Positions 36,501 to 47,540 of a stretch of DNA of 64,000 nt are shown piece after piece. The DNA lies in contig CM033408.1 of assembly GCA_019426215.1 (NCBI GenBank), positions 20,652,375 to 20,716,374 on the forward strand. The letters are read 5' to 3'. The translations under genes were made by a program, and so were the position numbers. Under the pieces are notes generated by a model that saw nothing but the letters and a program-made list of their open reading frames with translations, was not told the DNA's origin and did no database searches. This DNA comes from Buddleja alternifolia (taxonomy: Eukaryota; Streptophyta; Magnoliopsida; Lamiales; Scrophulariaceae). The first letter of the stretch is position 1. The number at the start of each line of letters is the position of its first letter.

Positions 36501-39289
36501 ATCTTCAGTGTGTGATTGAGTAGCAGGATTGATGTGCAATCATATTTTTCAAATGTCAGTTTCTGACATGATAGAATCGTTGGTTCTTCCACTTTAAGCC
36601 TGGGAGATATAGAGCTTTAGTAATATTGTTGTAATCTAGGGTCTGATCCTTGCCATGTATGGACTTTGAAATACAAAGGAGCAGGTGGGAAGGTTTTAGA
36701 TGGAGTTACCAAGTCAGTAGATGTAATGTGTAGGACAGATAAAAAGTATATGAGGGTACGCTATGCCCTTCTGTGGGGTGGGGTGGGGTGGGGGGTCATA
36801 AGTGGGTGGTAGGAATGAGGGATGGCTTTGCCAGTCAGTAAGGGAAGATGGGACGGTTGGTATTGGATTACGCTTGAAATATGATGGTAAAGTGCTGATG
36901 TGATGATATAGGGAACTCGCAGAAGATAGAAACTAAAGCGAACAAGGGGTATATAATTAAGGAAAGTTGATAAGTATATGAGAGACCCAAAGGAGTTGAT
37001 AGACAGGCTAATAAACGATTGCTAGGGGTTGTACCCCAATAATTAAGATGAGTAGTATTGATAACCGCCCCCAAAACATAACTCAGCGCCGTACTTGGGC
37101 CAGGCTTCTTCAGTTGATCAGCTAACTGATTGCTTCAGATGATGTATGCAATTGCATATTTTTCTGTTGGATGACATCTGAGCAATTCTAAGAAACAGTG
37201 TTTTGAGAGTCTGGAGGTACCCTTTTTAATATGGTGCTGCCAAATCAGGAAAGACCAAAACTCAAGAATAGTGGACCAGTTTCTCTTATTGAGATATGAG
37301 GAGTATTTGAACTTGCAATAACAATTCTGTTAATTTTTTTACGAGACATATTTTACGGGATTCGTTTACCAAGATTTTGTTAGAATGTCAAGTGTCAACA
37401 TAAATACTGGTATAAGCATTAGTTCTGGATAGTGTCAGGACACCAATTTTTCTTGCTTGAAGTCTGTTTCCAGATAAATAAATATATTTGCTTATAATTT
37501 TCACAGGTTAGTCTTGGATGCTGATGATGTACCCATAGTTGTTCCTTTTGTGCATACCGGAATGCAAGAGGTCATGCCCGTTGGAGCCAAGTTTCCTAGG
37601 ATTGGCAAAACGGTATTTACTTTTTTTTGTTACTTCATTAACTTTGCATTGTCAGTCTGTTTTTCTATTTCTTTGACGATTGTTTGTTTCAAGGCAATTG
37701 CCAGTGAAAGGAAAAGAAAACACAAGGAAAATCGTTTTCCCTTTTTTGTTTACCAGAGAAAATGAAAAGGAAAAGAAAATGGTGAAAATCTTATACTTAT
37801 TTGAGACAATTCCTTTTGCTCACCATTTTGTGAGGAAAATGGTAGAAAACAAAGAACCCTTCTCACTCCATACATTCAACTATTGTCTTTTTCTCAATGT
37901 GATTTACTATTTTTTTAAGAAATTTGAAAAATTACTTTTTGAGTTCCATAGCTTTTTCTTTCTTTTCCCTAGCATTTTCCTTGCACTTCATTTGGTTCAA
38001 GGAAATTGCTAGGAAAAGAAAAGAAAACGCAAGGAAAATAATTTTCCCTTGTTTGGTTGCTAGGGAAAAGGAAAAAGAAAAGAAAATAGAAGAGAAAATC
38101 TAATACTAATTTGAGACAAAACAAACAAGCTTTTCTTGTCATTTTCTTTGGAGTTTTCCACAAATTTTCTCTTGACAACCAAACAAGCTTTAATAATCTG
38201 GATTTCTTTTATTTTCTTTTTCTTTTCCTTTCATTTTCTATTTTTCACCTAAATCCTTGAAACAAACAAGAGTGTCGAAGTTTTCTTTAACAGCTTGTTT
38301 GGTTCTAGGAATTTGACAAGGGAAGGAAAAGGAAATGGGAGGAAAACCAATTTCCTTTGTTTGGTTACTAGAGAAAAGGAAAAGGAAAAGAAAATGGAAG
38401 AGAAAACTTAATGTTAATTTGTTTCAATTCCTTTTCCTCACCACTTGATGAGGAAAATGGTGGAAAACAAGAAGCTTTTCCTTTTCCTTTCCTTCACCTC
38501 ACCAAAATCCTTGAACCAAACAAAGCGTTAATTTTTTCTAGACAACTGAACAAACTTTAAAAACTTGGATTTCTTTGATTTTCCTTTCATTTCCCATCAT
38601 TTTCTTTTCTTCACCAAAATCCTTAAACCGAACAGAGTGTTAAGGATATTAACATGATCTTAGTGATATATTAACATTATCCATATGAAAATGAACAGGT
38701 GACTATACTCGTTGGTGACCCCATTAGCTTTGATGATATAATCAACAAAGGAGCAAATGAAAACATTTCTCGAGGAAAACTCTATGATGACATCTCTACT
38801 AGAATTGGCGTTCGACTTCAGCAGCTGAAGCTGCAAGTTGAAAGATTAGCCATTGAACAAGCCCTACAATTACAAAAATACCCCTCGCGTGTCACCGAGA
38901 GAGCAGCTGGGATTTTGCAAAAAGTTGATTGGGAATCACTCGGCATGGAAAATTACATTAGTTTCGATGATAATTCGCCAAGGCAGGATTGCATGCTTGA
39001 ACCTGATGTATCTCAACACCATGTACAAGAAAATAGTAGTCAGGGCGATAGGCGATTTAGAGTTGGTGATGAAGGTGGATTTGTTTCTAGGTTACGAGGT
39101 TATATGGAGTCAACAGAATTAATGGGTTTTGCTGCCAGAGGTTTGTTTACTAATAACAGAACAAAGGAATATTTTGCTAGTGTGCAAGGAGTTAGTCCTT
39201 TGAGGGTATGGGGTGATTTTTGGAAGTCGATGTCTGGAAATTGTGACTTCCCTCCCAGTTCAGTTTTTAGTAACGCGATGCAACATTAA
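33516..39289 (+). CDS. Tafazzin-like glycerophospholipid acyltransferase, 7 exons, 478 aa
   Basis: Exons are 33516-33753, 34654-34772, 34850-34915, 35059-35256, 35814-35932, 37507-37612 and 38699-39289. All have GT-AG introns and the phases close exactly (1437 bases including the stop). The protein belongs to the PlsC/LPLAT acyltransferase superfamily. The catalytic HX4D box appears as NHVAAMDD (H about 145, D about 150), spanning the start of exon 4. The substrate-binding block FPEGSRSRDGGK is near residue 225, followed by VPFVHTGMQEVMPVG. The N-terminal 80 residues are basic; the last 190 residues, all in exon 7, are a family-specific C-terminal extension. Known for the family: tafazzins transfer acyl chains between lysophospholipids and phospholipids, remodelling cardiolipin or acylating lyso-PE and lyso-PG. 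The length and extension resemble Arabidopsis At3g05510 (from memory). Introns 4 and 6 hold repeats. Membrane location and exact substrate are inferred. Confidence 0.93.
35365..35457 (-). mobile_element. Short SINE-like retroposon in intron 4 of the tafazzin-like gene
   Basis: On the minus strand this 93-bp piece begins with a stretch resembling a pol III A box (TAGTGCCCTAGTGG), followed about 20 bases later by a B-box-like GGTCTAGAGTCC. It ends in a short A tract. Both sides carry the same 8-bp word, ATAACATT on the plus strand (35357-35364 and 35458-35465), as expected for a target-site duplication. Tail, TSD and box order fit a tRNA-derived SINE, but the unit is shorter than usual and may be truncated. 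Confidence 0.45.
37676..38640. repeat. Three diverged foldback repeats in intron 6 of the tafazzin-like gene
   Basis: The intron carries successive copies of a pattern in which TTTGGTT-like ends and purine-rich GGAAAAGGAAAAG arms are answered by pyrimidine-rich TTTTCCTTTTCC arms. Copies start near 37676, 37985 and 38290. Each can fold on itself, as a MITE would. No coding capacity is seen; Lys/Phe-rich frames here are low-complexity artefacts. Confidence 0.6.
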
Positions 39290-40090
39290 ACGTTCATCTT
39301 GAAGAAAAGGTATAGCAGTTTTGTTTGTGTATTTTTCTACTTTGTCTGGTCTTTGTAAATTTTTTCTATTTTGTTAGCCAGACGATACCTTTTGTAGTTG
39401 TTGGTATCGCTAGTCTTTATAGTAGTTGATTTTGGAGTTATATTGGAGGCTTTAGACTTGTGATGCTCCTAATCTTTATTGTGGAGGGCATTATTCAGAT
39501 TTTGGATAATGGCACGAAATTTTATCCCACATGAAGCTAATAATTTATTCGATTTTCCAACTTTATGATTCTTAGATAAGATCTACGTTTCTATTTGCGA
39601 AATTAAGTGCATGGATATGATATGTAAATTTTATTTGTTGTTCTATGAGAGTTGAAAATAATAGTGTAGAAGTTGCCAATTTACTTTTTGCTCAAATTGT
39701 GGTTGTATTTGTTTGAGATTTCGTGTCATTACATTAGTTAGAAATATTTTGCATTAAATGAAATAAATCGAGACATTATATATTTCTTTTTGGCTCTTTT
39801 GTTGTTCTAATATAATGCATGCTTATTTAATAGTTGCATAGAATCTACCTTGCAGTTTTAGTTTTATTCAACATTGACTAATATTATTTGATCAAAAAAA
39901 AAACGTTGACTAATATTTTTAATTTCTTTATTTGTAAGAGAGCATATGTTCTTAATTCTTAAAAGTCTTTTTATTTTTTCTTGAAACAAAGTGATGGGGC
40001 ATGATTTTGGCACTGTCAACTATCTAGGTCTATTTATATGTAACATATTTATTATTTGATGTCTCATAAGATTGAGCTACTAAATACAGG
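39290..40090 (+). other. 3' UTR and downstream region of the tafazzin-like gene
   Basis: T-rich sequence after the stop codon, fitting a plant 3' UTR for the first few hundred bases. No second gene begins here. Confidence 0.4.
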
Positions 40091-40178
40091 GAGCTTGCCG
40101 AGCTACGAAAGTGAATAATGTGATATCAGGTATCTTATATAATTAAACTGCAATGCATGTGCGTCTATATGTCCAATG

Positions 40179-40181
<3 letters not shown>

Positions 40182-40236
<55 letters not shown>
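40182..40236. repeat. (AT)n microsatellite, about 55 bp
   Basis: Uninterrupted TA dinucleotides flanked by the similar words ATATCAGGTAT and ATACCTGATAT, which are inverted around it. Confidence 0.9.
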
Positions 40237-40239
<3 letters not shown>

Positions 40240-40285
40240 GATATAAGTCCGTAAATTTTTAACAATCTCCCACTTAGATTATATA
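40240..40285 (-). mobile_element. Possible Copia 3' end remnant
   Basis: On the minus strand, CTAAGTGGGAGATTGTTA matches the usual junction of Copia elements: stop codon region, purine tract GTGGGAGAT, then an LTR starting TGTTA. No LTR partner or coding sequence can be followed to the right, so this is at most a relic. Confidence 0.35.
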
Positions 40286-40456
40286 CATCTGCATATCTAA
40301 TACATCGCGCACATTTATTTTCTTTGAACTCTTTGACTGTGTTTTTCTATATTTCCAAAGGAACTCTTTCCTGCAAGTTGATTATTTATCATATTATTGT
40401 AAAACAGTAATAAAAGTCTTCACCTCGAAATAGAAAAATTTACATCATAGTTAAAA

Positions 40457-40834
40457 GGGATAATTGCATAAGATCCACATCTGATAAGCCAAACCTGCGC
40501 CAAACTACCCTGTATTACGTTTTTTGCGTAGCGCCCCCTTGTGTTTTATTTTATTCTGCATACTCTCCCCTTTTTGAATTTTTTTGAATTTTTTTTTTCA
40601 TCATAAATGTCAGTCTGAATACTTTTTTGCCCCCTACATGTTTCTAATAGATAAATAATTTAATTTGGGTTGGATTTAGAACATTTATGATGGAAAAAAT
40701 ACCAAAAAGAAATAAAAAAAGAGAGAGTATGCAGAATAAAATAGAATACAAGGGAGCGATACGCAAAAAAACGTAACATAGGATAATTTGACGCAAGTTT
40801 CGCTTATCACAGGAGGATCTTATGCAATTATCCC
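40457..40834. mobile_element. MULE-type MITE, 378 bp, perfect 9-bp TSD
   Basis: Inverted ends GGGATAATTGCATAAGATCC and GGATCTTATGCAATTATCCC; perfect duplication TAGTTAAAA at 40448-40456 and 40835-40843. Same family and internal layout as 25268-25640: inverted arms carrying CATCATAAATGT and ACATTTATGATG. Confidence 0.9.
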
Positions 40835-41277
40835 TAGTTAAAAATAGGTTGCGTGAATCTTGAGATTTATTACATAATTTTTTGCGTTATCGCTTTGCCT
40901 TTGGGTACAAACACTTGGTCCATAATTATGAATCAAATGAATCAACAGTTAATTACATCAAGATAACATATTTATTTCTTTTTCCAACATCAGTTAAGTA
41001 CACTTATCCAAAAGTATCATATAGAAACAAAGTTCTTTATATATTTGAGCTAATAACGAGATGAAGGCAATATCCCTTTTCATGAGAAATACCAGTGAAA
41101 ACTCAATTCACTCATAAAAATGCGTGTAAAGTATATTTTTCATACTTTTTCTGTGACCAACTTTCATGTCCTGCAATTAACAATTTTTTATTATAGATAA
41201 ATCATAAATATATTTTTCCTTTTCAGGAAAGAAAACCAATTGAACCTCAACTTAGAAATGTGTGTAAAATATATTTC

Positions 41278-41278
<1 letters not shown>

Positions 41279-41309
<31 letters not shown>
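41279..41309. repeat. (AT)n run, target of the Tat-type element
   Basis: Dinucleotide repeat ending exactly where the left LTR starts. A shorter (AT)n continues after the right LTR at 50649, so the element probably inserted inside one microsatellite. Confidence 0.8.
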
Positions 41310-41314
<5 letters not shown>

Positions 41315-41843
41315 TACACCAAAAATATCTAGGGGTATTATGGTAATTAGCATGATCCGGCTTGGCCGGGGCGCCACCTGTGGATCTAACCCGCGGGTAA
41401 TATATTAGTTGAGCCCAAAGGGCTGACGGCCCATTGGGATTATGATCCATCACATTATGGGGGCAATTTGATTAATTAGGTCACTTTAATAGTCTAAGGG
41501 CTAAATAAATGGTATAATACTAAGCCTGGAGGGTTGTTACTAAAGTTGAGCCCACGGCCCATAGCCCACTACCAGCTCCATATAAATATCTTAGAGGAGC
41601 TAGTAAAGGCTCATTATCTACTCTCTTCAGAAAAATGCACTGGCTAAGTGTGAGAGGAATTCCAATAAAGAAGTACGAACTGACTTGATCTCCATTCATG
41701 GGGTACTTAGGTAGCTCACTTAAAATGAGTGCAGTCTATACATTCATCAACCCCAACTTAGTTTGTCGTGAGTTGGATCAGATTCTCCACCCTACGGGAT
41801 AATTCACGTGATAATTTCTGACTGACGATTTTTACCATCATTA
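41310..41843 (+). repeat. 5' LTR of the Tat-type element
   Basis: About 534 bp, TGATGTACACC to CCATCATTA. It contains a TATA-like motif TATAAATA near 41581 and is followed by the primer-binding site. Confidence 0.85.
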
Positions 41844-42451
41844 GTTTGGCGCCGTCTATGGGAAGAGCACTTTAGCCACTGATTATGCAAACTAGGTCAC
41901 AAGCACGTACTACCAGCGATAGGATGACTAGCAACCAGCAGCTGTCGATGAACTTCCTAACCCAACGCCTGAAGATCAACCCAATGCTTAGAGCGGTGGT
42001 CAAGACCCCCCGACCCGACAGGCCGAGGGCGGGGGTCCTGACATACCACCCCCGGTGAACGAGCTGAACGCACCTCCTGTGACGCCATCAGTGATTCCAT
42101 CCCCTGCCACTAGGGTGCTCGAGATCACTCAGGAGGCATTACTTGCTCTAATTGAGGATGCATCAGTGAGAGCGGCCGCATGTGCAGTCCAACAATATGC
42201 CCTTGCACACCCTTCATAAGCAACACCCGTTCCATCAACTAACAGGGGGCAAGACCTCCACGCGAGAAGCCATCAAGGAGCGCCCTTACCTCAAGAGAAA
42301 GGGTCGCAAGATCCACCCCCTTCGTTGGCACACAAGGGTCAGGATCCTCGGGAGAAAAGTTGCCCCCACTGAGTGGCGCCAAGCCAATCCCCTGCCGAGG
42401 TCAAGAGTCCTTGACCTCTGGCGGGATTGAATCAAGGCATCCAACTCCCCG

Positions 42452-43082
42452 GTGAATGAGGCAGCACGAGAAAGAGAAGAGAATAGTGTGGTCTCACCCC
42501 CTGAGAGGCCGCCAAGGGGAAGAGATAAAAGGCCAAAGCCTCCTAGGTCTCCACGTCGAGGCCAAGTCTTATTGACCCCCGAGGAGACCTTGCCAAGGCA
42601 AGAGGGTCGAAGAAGGCGTGCACCTCGCCACAAAGAAAGTTTGGAGAACCATGGGCGATACGAAGACATCCAGCTGGTACCACTAGCTGTAGCACCCCCT
42701 AAGAGAAGTCCTTTCTGCCCGACGATTTTGGCAGAGTCTTTACCGCAAGTACTTAAGATACCCCATCTGAGTGAGTATGAGGGAGCCAGAGACCCTCAAG
42801 AACATGTTGAAAAGTTCAACGCCAAGGCTGACATGTACGACGTTAGTGATGCAGCTTATTGTAAGATTTTTAGAACCACCCTCTTTGGACGGGCGCTTAG
42901 CTGGTTCAATCGACTGCCCGCCGGTACCATCACCGACTTTGAGCATCTAACCAAGCGCTTCCTCAATCACTTCTCCATGAACAAGAAGTACCCCAAGACG
43001 ACATCTTTCTTGTTCACGGTGGTTAAAAAAAATGGTGAATCCTTGAGAGAATATGTACAGCGTTTCTCCAATGCGGTGTCTG
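42452..43082 (+). pseudogene. gag, 5' part, of the Tat-type element
   Basis: An open frame with a basic, Arg/Pro-rich N-terminus followed by a Retrotrans_gag domain: IPHLSEYEGARDPQEHVEKF, then FGRALSWFNRLPAGTI, and SLREYVQRFSNAVSV at the end. It is cut by the insertion at 43083. The region upstream (41850-42450) also has gag-like codons with stops, so the true start is uncertain. Confidence 0.85.
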
Positions 43083-44802
43083 TGTTAGGTGTATGCCCTC
43101 AATGCCTGTGAGGAATTAGATTGAGTAGGGCTTTGATAAGTTATTTGTACCAGTTTATCGTTTCTATTTATAGAATAAAGGTTTTGATTTTGTTCATACA
43201 AATCTAATGGTATTTAAATGTGTTGAACAAATAAGTCCATGAGATTTGAAGATAGACTTTCCACCTCTTATGGAAAGGAGGAGGCACAAGAAGAGTCAAG
43301 TACTTAATCTCTTAAACCGGGAGTTCACGACTTAAGGAATTTTAATTGGGCATTAAAATTCAACTCGTATGACACCTTCTTTATCAAGGAAGTGTCAGTC
43401 ATACACTGATTAGATAGTGGGAGCTGGTGTCATGAATATGATTAATGGAATTAACATATTTGAACTCGACTCGCATCAATCCAATCACATGGGTATATAC
43501 TCTTTGACAGTTAATGATTGGGATTAAGATTGCAATAGTATGTGTGAGCTTTAGACATGAGGGGTTATTTATGATGTGCTTGTAATATTGGATATGTTAC
43601 CACAGTAGTTAGACCCGTATCACCTGATAGGTGGGGTCGACCTCGAAGTACGATCCACACGGTGCATTCGTCATTATAAGATAACTGCCAATATGGGATT
43701 CACCGTCTCAATAGTAAACAAGTATGTGACCTGTATGATCATAAGCAATAGAAATTACAAAGTCATTGTCCAAAGCAAATAAACTAAACTAGTGATGGTC
43801 ACTAAGGGTAGTTTGGTAATTTCACATTGTTATGATTACTAAGTACAACATCAAGTTATATGAGTTTGACGTACCATGGCTCTTACTTGATCGGGTCACG
43901 TCGTTGAAGAGTTTATACACATATGGTAGTAGTAATCAAGGTTTGTGATGACATGTTCATCTCGTATTCAATTGGGTTACGATTTGGTTCCACGGTGTTA
44001 GCTAGGTGACAACCTTGTCCTTTGGAATCCTCCCATTGACAATTGAATCGAGCCTAGAGAGTCGCGCTATGAGAAGAAAAAGAATATTTTTATGTTAAGG
44101 GTATTTTGGTAAAATCACATTAGTGTGAAATGACAGACAAAATGGATGGCATGATTTAATTAAAGATATTTAATTGGATTAAATAAATTAATTAAATCAT
44201 ATTAATTCATGAGTTAAATTAATTGGAAATTAATTTAGAAGTTGAATTAAATTAATTAGATTAATTTTAATTAGATTAAAGTAACTAATTAATTGTCAAT
44301 TGGATTGGACTTGGAATTAATTAATTGCACATGGGTTAAGATTGAACAAAGCCCGGAAGCCCATCTGCACTAGGCCTAGTAACCGCCCCTCTCAGTATGT
44401 TTAGGGGTTTTGCTTATGTGAATAAGTAATTCAGTCAGTGTCAGAACTCTACACACACAAGTCATTGTTTCAGAATCTGACTTAGAGCCAAAAAAAAAAC
44501 CTAGAGCAATAGGAAAAAAAATTCCCCCCCCCCCTCTCTCTCTCCAACTAGCCGCCGCCGCCATTGTTGTCGGGAGGAGATCAGAGCTTTTTTTAGAGAA
44601 TTTTCCTTCCGCGTGATTATTTAGAGACAGAAGTCTAGAGCTGCTGCTGATAATTCAGAATTTTCTTGTTAAGTGGTAATTCGATTACTGTCTATCATAA
44701 TTCGTTCCTACTGTGTTTTTCACCAATATCATGAATATCCACGAATTCGATTCTCGATGTGATTCGGATAAAAAAATTTATCCACTAGACCGAACCACAA
44801 TA
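43083..44802 (+). mobile_element. Probable Copia-like solo LTR inserted in gag
   Basis: 1720 bp starting TGTTAGGTGTATGCCCT and ending CACAATA, flanked by exact 5-bp duplications GTCTG at 43078-43082 and 44803-44807. The start matches the common beginning of a plant Copia LTR type; the expected CA end is mutated to TA. There is no coding region or primer-binding site, so it looks like a solo LTR left by recombination. A (C)n(TC)n tract lies at about 44524-44545. Removing it puts the gag frame back in register, which supports the boundaries. Confidence 0.75.
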
Positions 44803-44807
44803 GTCTG

Positions 44808-45948
44808 CAGTACCGCACGTCAACCATGAATTGCTATCCTGAATAATAGTAGGTTCAAGGAATCAATAGCTGGGAAGCCCCCATCAACCATGGAGGAGTT
44901 GTTGGCCAGAGCTGAAAAGTATATATGAATCGAAGAGCCCGTTGATCCAATCAAGAATGACGGTGGTGGCAATTAGAGGAAGGTCAGAGATGATGACAAA
45001 ATGCCGTAGTCCAAGAAGCAAAAGCACATACCTTCTTTGGGGTTTGCAAAGTATACCCCCTTACACTCCCAAGGGAGCAAGTCCTGGCTATCACTGAGCA
45101 ACAAGGCATAGTCCAATGGCCTAAGAAGATGAAGGACAACCCTAGCCGCCTTAAGTCAAAGAAGTATTGTCGGTTTCATCGTGACAAGGACCACACGACT
45201 GAGGAATGTCATCACCTACAAGTGGAGATAGAGAAACTGATTAAGAGAGGCTACCTACAAGTTGTAGTTGCTCCATCCGGATCAACCGTTCAAACACCCT
45301 CGGGACCGAGGGATAGAGATGGAGGAAAAGGCAACCCCCCAAGGGCGGACTCAGAGATAGATAACCCCCCAGTGAATGGAGTCATAGAGGTGATCTTGGG
45401 AGGCCCAGCAGGGGGAGACTCGGTGACTTCAAGAAAGGCTTCGCTCAGGGCAACGTCGGGGTTGCATGTCGTCAACTCCCCACCTGGGGGGCAAATTAAT
45501 CAAGTGGAGCCAAAGAGTCAAACCATAGAGTTTGGAGTGCAAGACCTGGAAAATGGCATCCCTTTGATTAATGATGCCTTAGTAATATCGGCGACAATCT
45601 CCAACTTCTGGGTGAAGAAGGTTTTAGTTGATAGTGGGAGTTCAGCAGACATAATATTCTACAATGCCTTCGCCCAGTTGGGAGTGAACAATGCTCAGCT
45701 CCAAAGCAGTCAACACCCCCCTCAAGGGATTCACAGGAGAGACTGTGGAAGCAATGGGGAAGGTATCTCTCCCCATATCTCTGGGCGCATTCTCTGCCCG
45801 CTCTACTAAGGTGGTTAAGTTCCTGGTGGTTAAAGCCCTCTCCACTTACAATGTCATATTAGGGAGGCCGAGCTTAAATTTGTTTCAAGCTGTCATTTCT
45901 ACCTATCATATGAAGGTCAAGTTTCCTTCCTCCGTGGGAACGGGATAA
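44808..45948 (+). pseudogene. gag 3' part and aspartic protease of the Tat-type element, broken
   Basis: After the insertion the gag frame resumes with ESIAGKPPSTMEELLARAEKY and contains several stops. From 45129 an open stretch has the Tat-type zinc knuckle CRFHRDKDHTTEECHHL and then the protease active site VLVDSGSSADIIF (about 45625-45665). A frameshift near 45700 moves the rest to another frame, which ends with the typical VVKALSTYNVILGRPSLN. No reverse transcriptase follows. Confidence 0.85.
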
Positions 45949-45949
45949 G

Positions 45950-47540
45950 CTGTTGATGATGTCAAAATAGCAGGGGAGTGTTATGCAAACACCCTAAAGA
46001 AGCCTAAGAGAAAGCATGGCGCCAAGGGAGAAGATGGGCGCGCCAGCGCTAGAGAGGGAAGCATCCCCCAATCTTGGCAAAGTATTAGGCCTCACAAGGC
46101 CCTAGCAGGTAACAAGTGAAAAACTATCTTATTTCCTACATTACTATCAAAACAATATCGAGTTGGCCACGAGCCAAGGTTTGACTAGGGGTGCCCACTG
46201 GCGTCCCCTACCTTTCTACTTAAGTTTTGAGGAGCCTATGTGCCCCCCCCCCCCTTACATTATCGTTTTGAGGTGCTTACATGCACCCCCTTTAAATTAT
46301 CGTTTTGAGGTGCCTGTGTGCACCCCCTCTACATTTGGTATTGATGGTTAGATACTTTGCATTTTTTTGGCTATCTATTTGTTAAGTGCTTTTTAGCACA
46401 TTTCCCCTTATAATGCGATATATGTTAGTTTTGTTAGACATCGTGAATGTTTATTTTTTTAACGAATGGTTGTTTTAACAACACCAAAATAACAAAAGAA
46501 TGCTCCTTGAAATCAAAATTTTCGACCAAAGCTATCAAAAAATACAAAGCCCCCTTTTTGAGGGTAACATAGGTGGCACAAGAAAAGCCCCCCGACCCCT
46601 TGAGAGCTCGGTTGAGGTTAGCCCAGCTTATGGTCCTTCTAGCAGTACCAAGAGGGAAGGAGGTTCGAAAAAAACAACCCCCCTCCCACATGGACTCTGG
46701 ACCGAGATCATACCAAAATGGCTAGCGTGATAATTCACCTCATGCCACAAAAAAATTACACCTATGGCTATTCAAGCCTTTTAAAATTCAAAAAATCCTA
46801 AGCCGTGGGCGACACTAAACATTTTAATTCCACTCACATCATAAGGATAAAAATACATCAACAAAATCATAGATAATAAAGGCAAATGTCACCCTAGTGA
46901 AAAATCTACAAGATTATGAGTCTAGGCCTCATGCCGCAAAAAACACAAGGGTTACGCTCGACAAAAAGGTTAGAGAGCCTTCGCTGTCAGCAAAAAACTA
47001 TAAGTGACTTGAGAAAAACTTAAATCCCAGGTGTCAAGGGAACACCACTTTATAACTTACTCCTGAATATGTTTCACATATTAAGAAATAGGGGGTCAAG
47101 GAGTGAAGCAAAATTTTAAGTAAAGCTCAAATGTAGCGAAAGTACCCAAGAGACACTCATCGCTAGCGGTTAGCAAATCCTGCCAACAGCGCATCAAAAT
47201 AGCTAAGTACCTAACCTAGTGCTCATGAAGCCGCGGGGTACTAAAGAAAAATAGTAAAATAAATGATCTAGCGGCCATAAAATCATGCCAATAGAACACT
47301 AAGATAGCCAAGGGGTGAAAAAAGATATTTAATATCCAGAAAAATCCAAAAGACTACAAGTCAAAGCGTGAAAAGAAGCAATGAACGGGTGAAAATAACC
47401 CACATGCTGGCGCATCAAGAATAAGTCTTACGAATAACAAAGCAAAAGACTAGAATAAAGATAGTTCAAGAAAGCAAATGAACAAGCCCAAAATGTTAAA
47501 AGCATTAGAGGGTCAAAAAGCTATGAGGGTGACCAACTCC
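45950..47540. other. Non-coding internal region of the Tat-type element
   Basis: Contains G/C-tract-rich sequence, with CCCCCCTT-type runs and repeated GGTGC(C/T)T(A/G)(C/T)ATGCACCCCCT words near 46220-46335. No pol domains are recognisable in any frame. Confidence 0.6.

Noticed and set aside
37680..38178. Lys/Phe-rich frames on both strands in tafazzin-like intron 6
   Set aside because: Low-complexity translation of purine/pyrimidine foldback arms, not coding.
38853..39122. 89-codon plus-strand frame within exon 7 region
   Set aside because: Out-of-frame shadow of the tafazzin-like C-terminal coding exon.
42286..42669. 127-codon minus-strand frame opposite gag
   Set aside because: It is the shadow of the Arg/Pro-rich gag N-terminus on the other strand; no family features.
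45950..47540. Possible reverse transcriptase or integrase remnant
   Set aside because: I looked for YVDD-like, RNase H and HHCC motifs in the expected direction and saw none; the interval is also too short.
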